Shown: piece after piece, positions 1-8,043 of the stretch
Position numbering within the stretch: the stretch's first letter is position 1
Layout: every line of letters begins with the position of its first letter
Source of the DNA: Pseudonocardia alaniniphila
GTDB lineage: Bacteria; Actinomycetota; Actinomycetes; Mycobacteriales; Pseudonocardiaceae
Reading direction: 5' to 3'
DNA: 64,000 bases
Assembly (NCBI RefSeq): GCF_022524485.1
Contig: NZ_JAKXMK010000015.1
Coordinates: 1-64,000, forward strand
Program-made: the position numbers and the translations under genes
The notes under the pieces: model-generated
What the model saw: the letters and a program-made list of their open reading frames with translations, nothing else
Told to the model about the DNA's origin: nothing
Databases searched by the model: none

Positions 1-254
1 CCGTGCACACCGGCGAACCCGACGTCATGCAGGGCTTCGTCGTCGGGGGCCACTACCCCACGGTCCTCAACCGCCACATCTTCGAATCCCTCGCCTTCCA
101 CGGCCACCTAGCCCTACACGTCCGCGTACTGGACGGCCGCGACCCGCACCACATCACAGAAGCCGAGTTCAAGGCCGTCGCCCGCGCCCTACGCGCGGCC
201 GTCGAGCGGGACGCCCGGATCACCGGGATAGCGTCCACGAAGGGCACTCTCTGA
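1..254 (+). CDS. hisB: Imidazoleglycerol-phosphate dehydratase, C-terminal part (5' end outside window)
   Basis: This is the last ~84 codons of a HisB-type dehydratase (sixth step of histidine synthesis: imidazoleglycerol phosphate to imidazole acetol phosphate). The motif DPHHITEAEFKAVARAL carries the His-His-x-x-x-Glu metal-ligand signature, HTGEPDV and NRHIFESLA match the subtilisin-free actinobacterial form, and the STKGTL end is typical. Frame is set by the open reading from base 3; the true start lies upstream. It is not followed by hisH, as it would be in an actinobacterial his operon; instead ~700 bp of weakly coding DNA follows. It is therefore an orphan or second copy. Whether the missing N-terminal half is intact cannot be seen. 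Family assignment is firm, functionality uncertain. Confidence 0.85.
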   Translation, partial: VHTGEPDVMQGFVVGGHYPTVLNRHIFESLAFHGHLALHVRVLDGRDPHHITEAEFKAVARALRAAVERDARITGIASTKGTL

Positions 255-967
255 CAGCCGCGTCGCCGACCAGCACCGGGTTGTCCTGGTCCGCCAGGCC
301 GACGTTCCGGAGCGTCGGTCAGGCCGGCGACCGCTCGATCACCAGCGTGTCCGGTGGCGGATGAAGTCGGCTGACCAGCCCCTCGATCGATTCGGCACCG
401 TCCGCAGCGAGTGACTCGAAGCAAAACAGCAGCTTGGTCATTCGAGTCATGCGCCGCATCGCATCCCCGGCCGAAGGCCACGAACTGTCGGGAACGATCT
501 TTTGCCTCAGACTGTCCGTGTCCTTACTTTCTGCGCCGGCGCGCCACCCATGCGGCTTGTCGCACTCGGCCATTCGGCCCTTATTCTCCGCAAACCAACG
601 CTGCTGGAATCCCTGCGCGACTTGCACGGCAGCGAAGGAGGAGTGAGCATGTTAATGTGTCGTCAGGGGGATGTCGAGCGCCGTCACAACTACTGGCAGC
701 ACGTACTCGACTCCGGTTCCACTGAACAGGATAGGGTGGACGGGCGCCGCCTACAAAGGCGATGAAAACGTCCCCGGTGGGAAGCGACGCAGGTTTCCAC
801 CGAACCTGATCCTCTCGTCAGCGACGACGACGCCGAATCGACGCCAGCGAGGCCACGCGACCTCATAGCGCTCGTCCACGGCGAACCAAAGACCGCCTAA
901 AGAAGGACCAATGGACTGCGGTCGCCATCAGCAAACAGACAACGGGTACATCATTTGGGGGGAGACG
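255..967. other. Degenerate or non-coding stretch of ~710 bp
   Basis: No convincing gene is visible. GC content and third-position bias are lower than in the neighbours. The best candidate is a minus-strand frame at 319-627 (about 102 codons, ending DTLVIERSPA). Downstream of its stop the same frame stays protein-like (NVGLADQDNPVLVGDAAV) over the hisB 3' end, which suggests a decayed gene with a nonsense change. I do not recognise the family. Plus-strand frames at 411-765 are weaker. Best read as remnant DNA left by gene loss or transfer. Confidence 0.4.
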
Positions 968-1114
968 ATGCACAAGGCGATCTTCGTCGGCCGATGGGGG
1001 TCGGCGACCAGATCATTGACTCGTTTGATCCTTCCGTCGAGCGTCGAGCGCCTAGCGCCGGCCGCACGCGCGTCGAGTGATGTGGACGCATTTTACCGAT
1101 TCGGCCGCGGCTGA
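968..1114 (+). CDS. Small protein (48 aa), unknown, coupled to the next mini-ORF
   Basis: Short ORF whose ATG is preceded at good spacing by a strong purine-rich Shine-Dalgarno stretch (a run of six G followed by AGA at 957-965). The product is basic with a hydrophobic N-terminal patch (KAIFVGRW) and ends DVDAFYRFGRG. Its TGA overlaps the ATG of the next ORF as TGATG, a classic translational-coupling junction. Third-position GC is lower than in backbone genes, so it is either a recently acquired small gene or chance. The same frame is open upstream to 911 but without a ribosome site. No known domain; a precursor-peptide or leader role is only a hypothesis. Confidence 0.35.
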   Translation: MHKAIFVGRWGSATRSLTRLILPSSVERLAPAARASSDVDAFYRFGRG

Positions 1115-1227
1115 TGCAGGAGCGGATACGCGCAAACGGCCGGCGGGACGCCGGTGACGCGGCGGTGAGCGGGCTCGAGGTGTTGTCGTCGGTGGAGGTG
1201 AACGCCGGTGGGCGCTGGAGCTGTTGA
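1114..1227 (+). CDS. Mini-ORF (37 aa) overlapping the metallopeptidase gene
   Basis: Starts on the ATG that overlaps the previous stop (TGATG at 1112-1116) and ends at a TGA inside the 5' end of the metallopeptidase gene. The N-terminal half is charged (QERIRANGRRDAGD), followed by LEVLSSVEVN and the tail AGGRWSC, which carries the only Cys, at the C-terminus. The layout (charged leader, short hydrophobic block, Gly/Ser/Cys tail) resembles a peptide precursor, but no recognised RiPP leader motif is present and no maturase is adjacent. Its GGAGG segment at 1194-1198 doubles as the ribosome site of the peptidase. Could be a coupling leader only. Confidence 0.35.
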   Translation: MQERIRANGRRDAGDAAVSGLEVLSSVEVNAGGRWSC

Positions 1228-2359
1228 TCGGCGCGGCGGTTCCGGCATGACCCGCGCGGCTGTCTATCTGCCCGATGGGTTCGACGGGTCCGACGGGCGG
1301 GACGGGCCGGGTCGGCTCGAGGAGATCGAGTTCGACGTCATCGAGGCCGAGTCGGCGCAGGTGGTGTTGCCCGAGGTCACGGTCCGCGACGAGCGCGGCG
1401 GGACGTTGTTCACCGGCGGGGGGTTGGTGTTCGATCCTTCCGCCGGGGGTGGTCCGTGGGCCGGTGCGACGGCCGACCGGGCGGCGCGGGCGTTCGGAGT
1501 GGTCAACACGGCGTTCCATACCCAGCGGACGTTGCGGTATGTCAGCGGGCTGCTAGGGCACCCACTGCCACATCTGCTGGTTCGCATCGGAATGCACGAG
1601 CAGTCCCGCGGGTGGGGTGGCGGGCACTACCGCCTGCCCGGCCAGGGGGCTGGGGCCGACCCGGAGGCGACCAGCCCAGCCGGAGAGGTGCATCTGGGTG
1701 GCGGCGCGGGCTTCGTCGCCCGGTCCGGCACCGAGCAGTACTTCCGTGCGCCCGCCCACAATCCCGCCATCATCTGCCACGAGGTCGGCCACCACGTGTG
1801 CCGGCACACCGCGGACTTCAGGCTCAACCGGCTGCGCCCACCCGGGCAGCAGACCAACAAGAAAACCGCTTTGGACGAAGGCACCGCCGATGTGATCACC
1901 GCGATAATGCTGGGCACCCCCGATATCTACGGCTGGCACCGTCACGCCATCCCGCACACCGAACGACGACGCCGCAAACTCGACCCCCGCTGGACGATGG
2001 CCCACTTCCAGGGCGGGCCCGACAGCGACCCCCACGACGATGGGATGGTCTGGGCCTCCGCCTGCTGGAGCGCCCGCCAACGCGTCACGGACATCAGTGC
2101 CGATCCCACCCGCTTCGACACCTTGTTACTACGCGGGCTGGAACTGGCCGGACGCGACAATCCCGCAGGCCTCAACCGTGACGCCCTTCGCGAACGGCGT
2201 CACTTCTCCCGACTCATGGCCGCCATGGCCCGAGCCGATCCCGCCCTGGCCCCCCATGTCCTAGCCGCCATGGCCGACCACGGCATTCACCTCGGCGTCA
2301 GCAACAACGACCTCTGCCGAGCCGCCCGAACCAACCCCAGCAGGCTGGTGAACGAATGA
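1208..2359 (+). CDS. Gluzincin-type zinc metallopeptidase, soluble
   Basis: 383-residue protein with the three signatures of M4/M36-like gluzincins: HEVGH at residues 191-195 (two zinc His plus catalytic Glu), DEGTAD with a third-ligand Glu near 224, and HDDGMVWASA with a possible transition-state His near 276. The region before them (AFGVVNTAFHTQRTLRYVSGLLG, about 95-117) resembles the start of the peptidase domain. There is no signal peptide, lipobox or FTP propeptide, so it is probably cytosolic or exported with help. GTG 1208 has GGAGG nine bases upstream; ATG 1247 is an alternative without a clear ribosome site. Preceded by two coupled mini-ORFs, which could encode its substrate. Family by motif is solid; substrate unknown. 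Confidence 0.75.
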   Translation: MGAGAVDRRGGSGMTRAAVYLPDGFDGSDGRDGPGRLEEIEFDVIEAESAQVVLPEVTVRDERGGTLFTGGGLVFDPSAGGGPWAGATADRAARAFGVVNTAFHTQRTLRYVSGLLGHPLPHLLVRIGMHEQSRGWGGGHYRLPGQGAGADPEATSPAGEVHLGGGAGFVARSGTEQYFRAPAHNPAIICHEVGHHVCRHTADFRLNRLRPPGQQTNKKTALDEGTADVITAIMLGTPDIYGWHRHAIPHTERRRRKLDPRWTMAHFQGGPDSDPHDDGMVWASACWSARQRVTDISADPTRFDTLLLRGLELAGRDNPAGLNRDALRERRHFSRLMAAMARADPALAPHVLAAMADHGIHLGVSNNDLCRAARTNPSRLVNE

Positions 2360-2928
2360 GTAGCGACTTGTCTAGTTCATTAGAGGCCGATCGAGAGCCA
2401 CTCCGATATTCATCGGTACGCACGTCACGTTGCACGAGCGCACGGCGTTCACCGATCCTGAACGCGATCTTCTGCGCTTGCGTTTCCATGAGCCGATCAC
2501 CGCACAGACCGGGTTGTCCATGATAACCGAGAGCTGCTCTGACGAGTACCGCGTGCTTGTAGCCGCTTCGCGGCGAGAGTACGTTTCCAATGGCGACCGA
2601 AGACTCGGACGGCCAGCGGCCGGAGAAGGTCGCAACATATCCGAAATCGGGTTTTCCGACGCCCTGGTCCACAATGTGTGGAATGCACTACCCGAGGAGC
2701 TTCGCGAAGAACCCCTCGATCACCGAATGGATCCGATCTGGGCGTCCCGCTCACGCCAGGAATCGGACGGCAGGCGCTGGCCACCCCTCCAGCCGGTAGT
2801 CATCGGAGAAGGGGCATGCCGAGATCCTGCCCGGGACGTGGTGATCAGTGCAGGTCGAGGCCCATGCCAGAGCACGCTGCTTGTCCCACCGTCGCCCACA
2901 CGTCGTCCGCGACCTCTGGATGAGCATC
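2360..2928. other. Intergenic ~570 bp, no convincing gene
   Basis: A plus-strand frame at 2430-2936 (168 codons) and a minus-strand frame at 2298-2672 are open, but neither resembles a known family and both have mixed codon use. The plus frame runs into the start of the next gene. Sequence composition is like the degenerate 255-967 stretch, supporting a boundary of accessory DNA on both sides of the metallopeptidase locus. A promoter for the following operon must lie here but no clear -35/-10 pair is evident. Confidence 0.4.
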
Positions 2929-3417
2929 ATGGGTGATCGGCACAAGAACATCGGATGGCGCCGCGGGGAACGCACTCGGGCCGCGGTCTTCTCGGCAGCG
3001 GTGCTGGCGGCCGTCCTGAGCCCGCTACTGCAGTACCGGCGCCCGATCCCCGATCGAGTCGACGGATTCCCTTTGTCGTGGTACCCGATGTTCAGCGCCA
3101 AGCGGAACCGTCAGATGTCCGTCACTTACGCCGTCGGGGTCACCGTGGACGGCGGCCGGCTCTCCCTGCCCTCCGGCGCGCTCGGCACTGGTGGTGTCAA
3201 CCAGGTCCGCCGCCAGCTGTACCGGGTGGCCGTGCGGGAGGCCCGGCCGGACGCGTACGCCGACGACCTGGCTGCCCGCATCGTCAGCAGTCCGGACTGG
3301 GGGAACGTCATCCGCGTCGAGGTCGTGCGCACCCTGTTCGACCTGGACCACTGCCTGACCAGCAGACGAGTCGACGGTGAGTCGACGGTGCTGGCGTCCG
3401 CGGAGGTACGGCCGTGA
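2929..3417 (+). CDS. Small membrane-anchored protein of the HTTM operon
   Basis: About 162 aa with one N-terminal membrane segment (residues ~17-33, AVFSAAVLAAVLSPLL) followed by a soluble domain containing FPLSWYPMFSAKR, a motif commonly encoded beside HTTM proteins. Two ATG codons (2920 and 2929) are possible; neither has a strong ribosome site. It ends in a GTGA overlap with the next gene, so the three genes at 2929-4738 form one translationally coupled operon. Function unknown; co-occurrence suggests it is a partner of the HTTM membrane protein. Confidence 0.6.
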   Translation: MGDRHKNIGWRRGERTRAAVFSAAVLAAVLSPLLQYRRPIPDRVDGFPLSWYPMFSAKRNRQMSVTYAVGVTVDGGRLSLPSGALGTGGVNQVRRQLYRVAVREARPDAYADDLAARIVSSPDWGNVIRVEVVRTLFDLDHCLTSRRVDGESTVLASAEVRP

Positions 3418-4295
3418 TCCGAGGCCTGCGGCCGGGACTCGTGACGCCCGTGCCCGCCGCCCGACTCGGGCTGGTGCGCGTGCTGATTGGCGGCCACACG
3501 CTGCGGCACCTGTTATCCCGTCGGCGACAGTTTCGCAACATCGTGCGGACCAAGCCCGAACTCTTCGCACCCGTCGGTCCGGTGCGGATGCTGGCGCGGC
3601 CGTTGCCGCCCGTCGTCGCCGACGTGCTCAACGACGCGACTCTTGTCAGCACCGCGCTCTTCACGCTCGGCATAGGCGGATCCGCCGTGGCGCGGGTGCA
3701 CGCTGCACTGCTGACATGGACACTCGCCTACCGCAACTCGTGGTCGATGGTCTACCACAGTGAGAACCTGCTGGTGTTGCACACGCTCGCGCTCAGCGCG
3801 GGCCGTCCGGCCGATGCGGTGTCGATTGCTGCGGCGCTCCGGAGCGGGCCGGCACCCGCCGCGCACCCCCGGTATGGCTGGCCGCTGCACCTGATGAACG
3901 GGTCCACGGCGGCCGCATACCTGCTGGCGGGCGTGGCCAAGGTCGCAGGGGAGTCGGGCTGGGCGTGGGCCAGCGGTGACGGCCTGCGCCGGCAGGTCGC
4001 GATCGACGGTCTGCGCAAGGAGGTCTTCGGCTCGCACGCCAGCCCGCTGGCTTACCGGCTCTACCCACACCGGCGGCTGTTCACGGCAATGGCGGTGATC
4101 TCGCTCGTCGTCGAGCTGGGCGCGCCGCTGGCACTGCTCGACCGCAGGCTCGGGCGGCTCTGGGCGCTGGGCGCATTCGCCATGCACTGGGGGATCCTTG
4201 CCGTGATGGGCATCCGGTTCCGCTACCAGCTCACGGGCGTGGCGTTCGCGTCCTGGTTCGACCTCGAACGCGCCCTGCGCGGGGTGGCGTCGTGA
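3414..4295 (+). CDS. HTTM-domain membrane protein (gamma-carboxylase-like)
   Basis: 293-residue multi-spanning membrane protein. Features such as AARLGLVRVLIGG near the N-terminus, the paired-aromatic helix AYRNSWSMVYHSENLLVLHTLALS (about 109-132) and MNGSTAAAYLLAGVAKV match the HTTM (horizontally transferred transmembrane) domain, a relative of vitamin-K-dependent gamma-carboxylase. Start GTG 3414 overlaps the upstream TGA (GTGA), and its own TGA overlaps the next GTG. The adjacent DCC-family redox protein is a recurring partner of HTTM proteins and suggests a shared quinone- or thiol-linked reaction. The exact substrate is unknown. Confidence 0.7.
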   Translation: MIRGLRPGLVTPVPAARLGLVRVLIGGHTLRHLLSRRRQFRNIVRTKPELFAPVGPVRMLARPLPPVVADVLNDATLVSTALFTLGIGGSAVARVHAALLTWTLAYRNSWSMVYHSENLLVLHTLALSAGRPADAVSIAAALRSGPAPAAHPRYGWPLHLMNGSTAAAYLLAGVAKVAGESGWAWASGDGLRRQVAIDGLRKEVFGSHASPLAYRLYPHRRLFTAMAVISLVVELGAPLALLDRRLGRLWALGAFAMHWGILAVMGIRFRYQLTGVAFASWFDLERALRGVAS

Positions 4296-4738
4296 CTCGG
4301 AGCGAGCGCCACGCCATGGTGATCGGCCCAGAGGAACAGGTACTCGGCGTGCCCGGCAGCGGCGGGGTGCTGGTGTTCGACGGGCTGTGCGGATTCTGCA
4401 CCCGGGCGGTGTACGCCGTGCAGCGCTGGGACCGGCGTGGGCGCATCAGGGCATTGCCACTGCAGGGAAGTCGCGTGCTGGAGCTCACGGGGCTGACCCG
4501 CGAGGAAGCGCTTCGCGAGGCGTGGTGGATCCGTGCCGATGGTGCGCGGCTGCGAGGCGCCGAAGCGATGACCGCCGCCCTGGCCACGGCCGTCGGGATC
4601 CCACTCCTGCAGCTGTTCCGTATCCCGGGGGTCCGGCCACTGGCCGCACGCGGCTATCGCTGGGTGGCCGCGCACCGCTACATGCTGCGCGGCGTCCAGC
4701 CGCATTGCACGCGGCCCTCGACCCGGTGCGACGCATGA
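4292..4738 (+). CDS. DCC-family thiol-disulfide oxidoreductase-like protein (DUF393)
   Basis: 148 aa with the defining motif VFDGLCGFCTRAV (residues 28-40), which supplies a CxxC pair (Cys33, Cys36) in a thioredoxin-like context, followed by LPLQG and a GAEAMTAAL segment typical of DUF393. An internal ATG (residue 9) is an alternative start. The gene closes the HTTM operon through a GTGA overlap. Redox activity is inferred from family membership and the CxxC. Confidence 0.8.
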   Translation: MTRSERHAMVIGPEEQVLGVPGSGGVLVFDGLCGFCTRAVYAVQRWDRRGRIRALPLQGSRVLELTGLTREEALREAWWIRADGARLRGAEAMTAALATAVGIPLLQLFRIPGVRPLAARGYRWVAAHRYMLRGVQPHCTRPSTRCDA

Positions 4739-5000
4739 CGTTGATCCGTTCGTCATTGTGATGGCGCCGTCGAACAGTCGTTTCACCTCCATGCGAGCGA
4801 GCGGGCGGCGGCGACCGGGTTCGGTCACCGCCGCCCACAGGTGGTCGCGCAGCCTTCCGACGCCAGCTCAGCACCTTCGGGAGGATCGTCGCCTGCGTCC
4901 TGCCCGCGCCGCCGGCTGGGCGGTGGCGCCGCGGCGAACGGGACACTTCGGCTCACATCGACGCACCGGTCATTGGTAGTGGACTACCGGCAAGGGCCTA

Positions 5001-5738
5001 TCAGGCCTGGGCCGTGGGCCGGACGATCACCTCGTTCACGTCGATGTCGGCCGGCTGCTCGATCGCGAACGCGATGGCACGGGCGACGGCCGCTGCGGGC
5101 ATCGCGACCCTGTCCCGGAGCGTGACGAGCCGGGCCCTCACCTCGGGATTCGTCATCGAGTCCCCGAAGTTCGTGTGGGTCATCCCGGGCGAGATGATCG
5201 TCACGCGCACTGAGTCGCCCGCCTCCTGGCGCAAACCCTCGGAGATGGCGCGCACGGCGAACTTGGTGCCCGAGTAGACCGCCTGAGCCGGCACCGTGCG
5301 ATGCCCGGCCGTCGAGGCGATGTTCACGAACTGCCCGCCGCCCTGCGTGCGGAAGACCGGTAGCGCGGCCGCGATCCCGTACAGCACACCCTTGATGTTG
5401 ACGTCGATCATGGCCTCCCACTCCTCCACACGCAGGTCGTCGAGGGGCGAGACCGGCATGACGCCGGCGTTGTTGACGAGCACGTCGAGCACGCCGTACC
5501 GCTCGCGCGCCAACGCGACGAGGGCGGACACGTCCTCGCGTCGACTCACGTCGGTGCGCAGGTGGACGGCCTCTCCGCCGGCATCGTCGATACGGCCGGC
5601 GAGAGCCCCCAGCCGGTCCGACCCGCGGGCCCCGAGTACGACCTTCGCGCCCCGCTCGGCAAGCAGGAGTGCGGTCGCCTCGCCGATTCCGCTGCTTGCG
5701 CCCGTGATGGCGACGACCTTGTCCGTGATTCCCGGCAT
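5001..5738 (-). CDS. SDR-family NAD(P)-dependent oxidoreductase
   Basis: 245-residue classical short-chain dehydrogenase. The Rossmann glycine motif TGASSGIG is at 12-19, NNAG at 89-92, and the catalytic tetrad is Asn114, Ser142, Tyr155 and Lys159 (YSGTK). ISPGMTHTNF follows as the substrate-loop start. Arg/Ser at the end of beta-2 (GARGSDR) points to NADP(H). The gene is divergent from a TetR regulator, with an 82-bp shared control region that contains a long inverted repeat, so it is the likely target of that regulator. Substrate unknown. A ribosome site (AAGGAG) precedes the ATG. Confidence 0.9.
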   Translation of the reverse strand: MPGITDKVVAITGASSGIGEATALLLAERGAKVVLGARGSDRLGALAGRIDDAGGEAVHLRTDVSRREDVSALVALARERYGVLDVLVNNAGVMPVSPLDDLRVEEWEAMIDVNIKGVLYGIAAALPVFRTQGGGQFVNIASTAGHRTVPAQAVYSGTKFAVRAISEGLRQEAGDSVRVTIISPGMTHTNFGDSMTNPEVRARLVTLRDRVAMPAAAVARAIAFAIEQPADIDVNEVIVRPTAQA

Positions 5739-5751
5739 GACGCTTCTCCTT

Positions 5752-5801
5752 GCGATGTAAGAGCCCTATCACTCGCTAGAGTAAGAGGGCACTTACATCG
5801 C
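5752..5801. promoter_or_regulatory. Long inverted repeat, probable TetR operator
   Basis: Two 16-bp arms (5752-5767 and 5786-5801) pair with one mismatch around an 18-bp spacer; the outer ten bases (GCGATGTAAG and its complement) are perfect. It fills the gap between the divergent SDR and TetR genes and a TAGAGT hexamer lies in the spacer. Position and symmetry fit autoregulation plus control of the SDR gene; the binding protein is inferred. Confidence 0.65.
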
Positions 5802-5820
5802 GGCAACGGAAGGCGGTGTC

Positions 5821-6447
5821 ATGGCCACCACACGCGAGGGCGACCCCGCCGCAGGTCGGCGCTACCACCACGGAGAACTGCGAGCGGCGCTGATCGCGGC
5901 GAGCTTCGAGCTGCTGTCCGAGGTCGGGATGGCCGGGTTCTCCGTCGCCCAGCTCGCCCGCAGGCTCGGCGTCAGCACCGCCGCCCCGTACCGCCACTTC
6001 CGCGACCGCGACGAACTGCTCGCCGCCGTCGCGACCGAAGCAGCAGGCGAGCTCACCACGGCGATGCGCATAGCCGCCGACGCCGCAGGGCCGGACTCGA
6101 TCGACCGCTTCGCAGCTACCGCCGGCGCTTACGTTCGTTACGTCTCCGCACGTGGGGCCGGGTTCACCGTCATCTTCGCCGAGAGCCTGAGACACCTGCG
6201 AGACGCGGGCCTGGCCGAGGCCGGCCGCGAGCTCATGACCCTGCTACTCGAGCTCGCCCAGAAAGCTCGTCCGCTTCCGCCCGCCGAGGCCCTGCAACTG
6301 CTGGAGCAGCACGTGGCCATCGCCCACGGCTACATCACCCTCCACACCGACGGGTTCCTCGACCGCAGCCACCCGACCGTCGAGGAGATCGCCGCCCGGG
6401 CGACTCGCGCGAGCGCGGCCCTCGTGCGGGGTACCGGCACCGTCTGA
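5821..6447 (+). CDS. TetR/AcrR-family transcriptional regulator
   Basis: 208 aa. The N-terminal helix-turn-helix spans about residues 14-62 (YHHGELRAALI ... FSVAQLARRLGVSTAAPYRHF, ending in the DRDELL linker). The C-terminal domain has the WHG-type features of the TetR_C group. ATG preceded by GGAAGGCGG. It is divergent from the SDR gene and probably represses both from the palindrome at 5752-5801. The ligand is unknown. Confidence 0.88.
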   Translation: MATTREGDPAAGRRYHHGELRAALIAASFELLSEVGMAGFSVAQLARRLGVSTAAPYRHFRDRDELLAAVATEAAGELTTAMRIAADAAGPDSIDRFAATAGAYVRYVSARGAGFTVIFAESLRHLRDAGLAEAGRELMTLLLELAQKARPLPPAEALQLLEQHVAIAHGYITLHTDGFLDRSHPTVEEIAARATRASAALVRGTGTV

Positions 6448-6454
6448 TCGTCGT

Positions 6455-6498
6455 GAGATCCGGCTTTTCGCCCTCCGCAGGGCCGAAACCCGGATCTC
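6455..6498. terminator. Bidirectional hairpin between convergent genes
   Basis: Perfect 9-bp arms GAGATCCGG (6455-6463) and CCGGATCTC (6490-6498), with the inner segments TTTCGCCCT and AGGGCCGAAA continuing the stem with a one-base bulge. It lies between the 3' ends of the TetR gene and the minus-strand membrane gene, as expected for a shared terminator. Confidence 0.65.
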
Positions 6499-6508
6499 GA
6501 TCTTCGGG

Positions 6509-7144
6509 TCAGCTCCGGGGCAGCACCAGAGCGCGGTGCAGTGCGTGCAGGGCGAGCACCAGCAGCGCGGGAAGCAGGAGCCCCACACCCGGCAGCGTCA
6601 CGGCAAGCACCGCCGCAATGAGCGTGACGCCCAGAGCGGCCGCCCCGGCCGCCGGCACCCGCAGCAGCGCGGTCCAGCCCCCGGCGAGCGCGGCCCGCCA
6701 CGAGCCGCCTCCCGCGAGCCGGGGCACCGCCAGCAGCACCACCGCGAGGAGGCCTGCGATGGCAACGAGCAGCGCCACCAGCGCCGGGGTTCCGCCAGGA
6801 ACCGCCCCGCTGGCCAGCCATCGCACCTGATTCACCACCACGACCGCCGCGAGCACGCCGACCACGCTGACGGCGACGCCGGGAAGCAGGCGTTGGCGCA
6901 GCTCGGCAGCCATGACGCGCCACGGCGGCAGGTCGTCGTGATCGGCCCAGTGGGCGACCGCGGACGACAACACCGCCACCACCGCGCCGATGGTCACCAG
7001 CGGCAGGCTGAGCGCGGTGGCCACCAGGCCGAGCAGGCACAGCTCCGAGACCCGTCGCAGCTGTTCCTTCCAGCCCCGCCCCGAACCCGTCGGCTCCGGC
7101 GTGCGCCGGCGGACCATCGCGCTCCCCCGCCCCGCGGCGTTCAT
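6509..7144 (-). CDS. DUF624/YesL-like membrane protein of the sugar ABC operon
   Basis: 211 aa with four or five hydrophobic segments (for example LCLLGLVATALSLPLVTIGAV, VAVSVVGVLAAVVVVN, LVALLVAIAGLLAVVLLAV). It starts with ATG 7144 overlapping the upstream permease stop (ATGA). Last gene in a binding protein - permease - permease - membrane protein operon, the position occupied by YesL/DUF624 proteins in carbohydrate ABC loci. The motif match is loose, so the family name is tentative. Confidence 0.55.
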   Translation of the reverse strand: MNAAGRGSAMVRRRTPEPTGSGRGWKEQLRRVSELCLLGLVATALSLPLVTIGAVVAVLSSAVAHWADHDDLPPWRVMAAELRQRLLPGVAVSVVGVLAAVVVVNQVRWLASGAVPGGTPALVALLVAIAGLLAVVLLAVPRLAGGGSWRAALAGGWTALLRVPAAGAAALGVTLIAAVLAVTLPGVGLLLPALLVLALHALHRALVLPRS

Positions 7145-8043
7145 CCCTTGATCCCGCTCGTGTTGATCCCGTCGACGATCAACCGCTGGAAGAACAGGAA
7201 GAACAGGAAAACGGGCAACAGCGAGAGGACCGACATCGCGAACATCGGGGCGATCGCGTTCTGCCCACTGGAGTCGAGGAACAGCCGCAGGCCGATCGGG
7301 ACCGTGTAGTTCGCCAGGTCGTTGAGGTAGACGAGCTGGGAGAAGAAGTCGTTCCAGGTCTGGATGAAGGAGAACACCGCCGTGGTGACGAGAGCGGGCT
7401 TCGTCAGCGGCAGCACGACGTGAAAGAACCGCCGGTAAGGGCCGCAGCCGTCGATCGCGGCGGCCTCGTCGAGCGTGCGCGGGATGCCGCGCATGAACTG
7501 CACCATCAGGAAGACGAAGAACGCGTCGGTGGCGAGCAGCTTCGGCACGATCAGCGGCAGCGGGGTGTCGATCCAGCCCAGCGCGTTGAACAGCACGTAC
7601 TGGGGCACGATCAGCACGTGGTGGGGCAGCAGCAAGGTGCCGATCATCAGGGCGAACCACACACCACGCAGCGGGAAGCGCAGCCGGGCGAACGCGAACG
7701 CAGCGAGCGCGCACGACACGACGTTGCCCACCACCACCCCGACGGATATCACCATGCTGTTGAAGAAGAACCGGCCGAACGAGACCCCGGGGATGCCGGC
7801 CCACCCCTCGGCGTAGTTGCCGGGCGTGAACTCACGTGGCCAGATGTCGATGTTGTTGGAGATCTCCTGGGGCGCCTTGAACGAGGTGCCGATCATGTAG
7901 GCGATCGGGTAGAGCGCGACGACGAGCAACGCGACGAGCACCGCGTGCGCCGCGGCGCCGTCGTACCAGCGCCGCGACACGGCAGGTGGCGTCGCCGGCT
8001 CCGGTGTGACCGTGACCGGGGTGATCGTGGTCGGGACGCCCAT
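7141..8043 (-). CDS. Carbohydrate ABC transporter permease (MalG type)
   Basis: 300-residue inner-membrane permease with six predicted helices and the EAA loop (LDEAAAIDGCGPYRRFFHVVLP) that docks the ATPase. The C-terminal IVDGINTSGIKG matches MalG-type permeases (VxGLTxGAVKG). Start ATG 8043 overlaps the stop of the first permease. A longer open frame exists upstream but only as an overlap of the preceding gene. No ATPase gene is present, so it probably shares a general sugar-import ATPase (MsiK type) encoded elsewhere. Confidence 0.92.
   Translation of the reverse strand: MGVPTTITPVTVTPEPATPPAVSRRWYDGAAAHAVLVALLVVALYPIAYMIGTSFKAPQEISNNIDIWPREFTPGNYAEGWAGIPGVSFGRFFFNSMVISVGVVVGNVVSCALAAFAFARLRFPLRGVWFALMIGTLLLPHHVLIVPQYVLFNALGWIDTPLPLIVPKLLATDAFFVFLMVQFMRGIPRTLDEAAAIDGCGPYRRFFHVVLPLTKPALVTTAVFSFIQTWNDFFSQLVYLNDLANYTVPIGLRLFLDSSGQNAIAPMFAMSVLSLLPVFLFFLFFQRLIVDGINTSGIKG

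Noticed and set aside
2298..2936. Genes in the gap after the metallopeptidase
   Set aside because: Open frames on both strands lack homology-like motifs, consistent third-position bias and ribosome sites.
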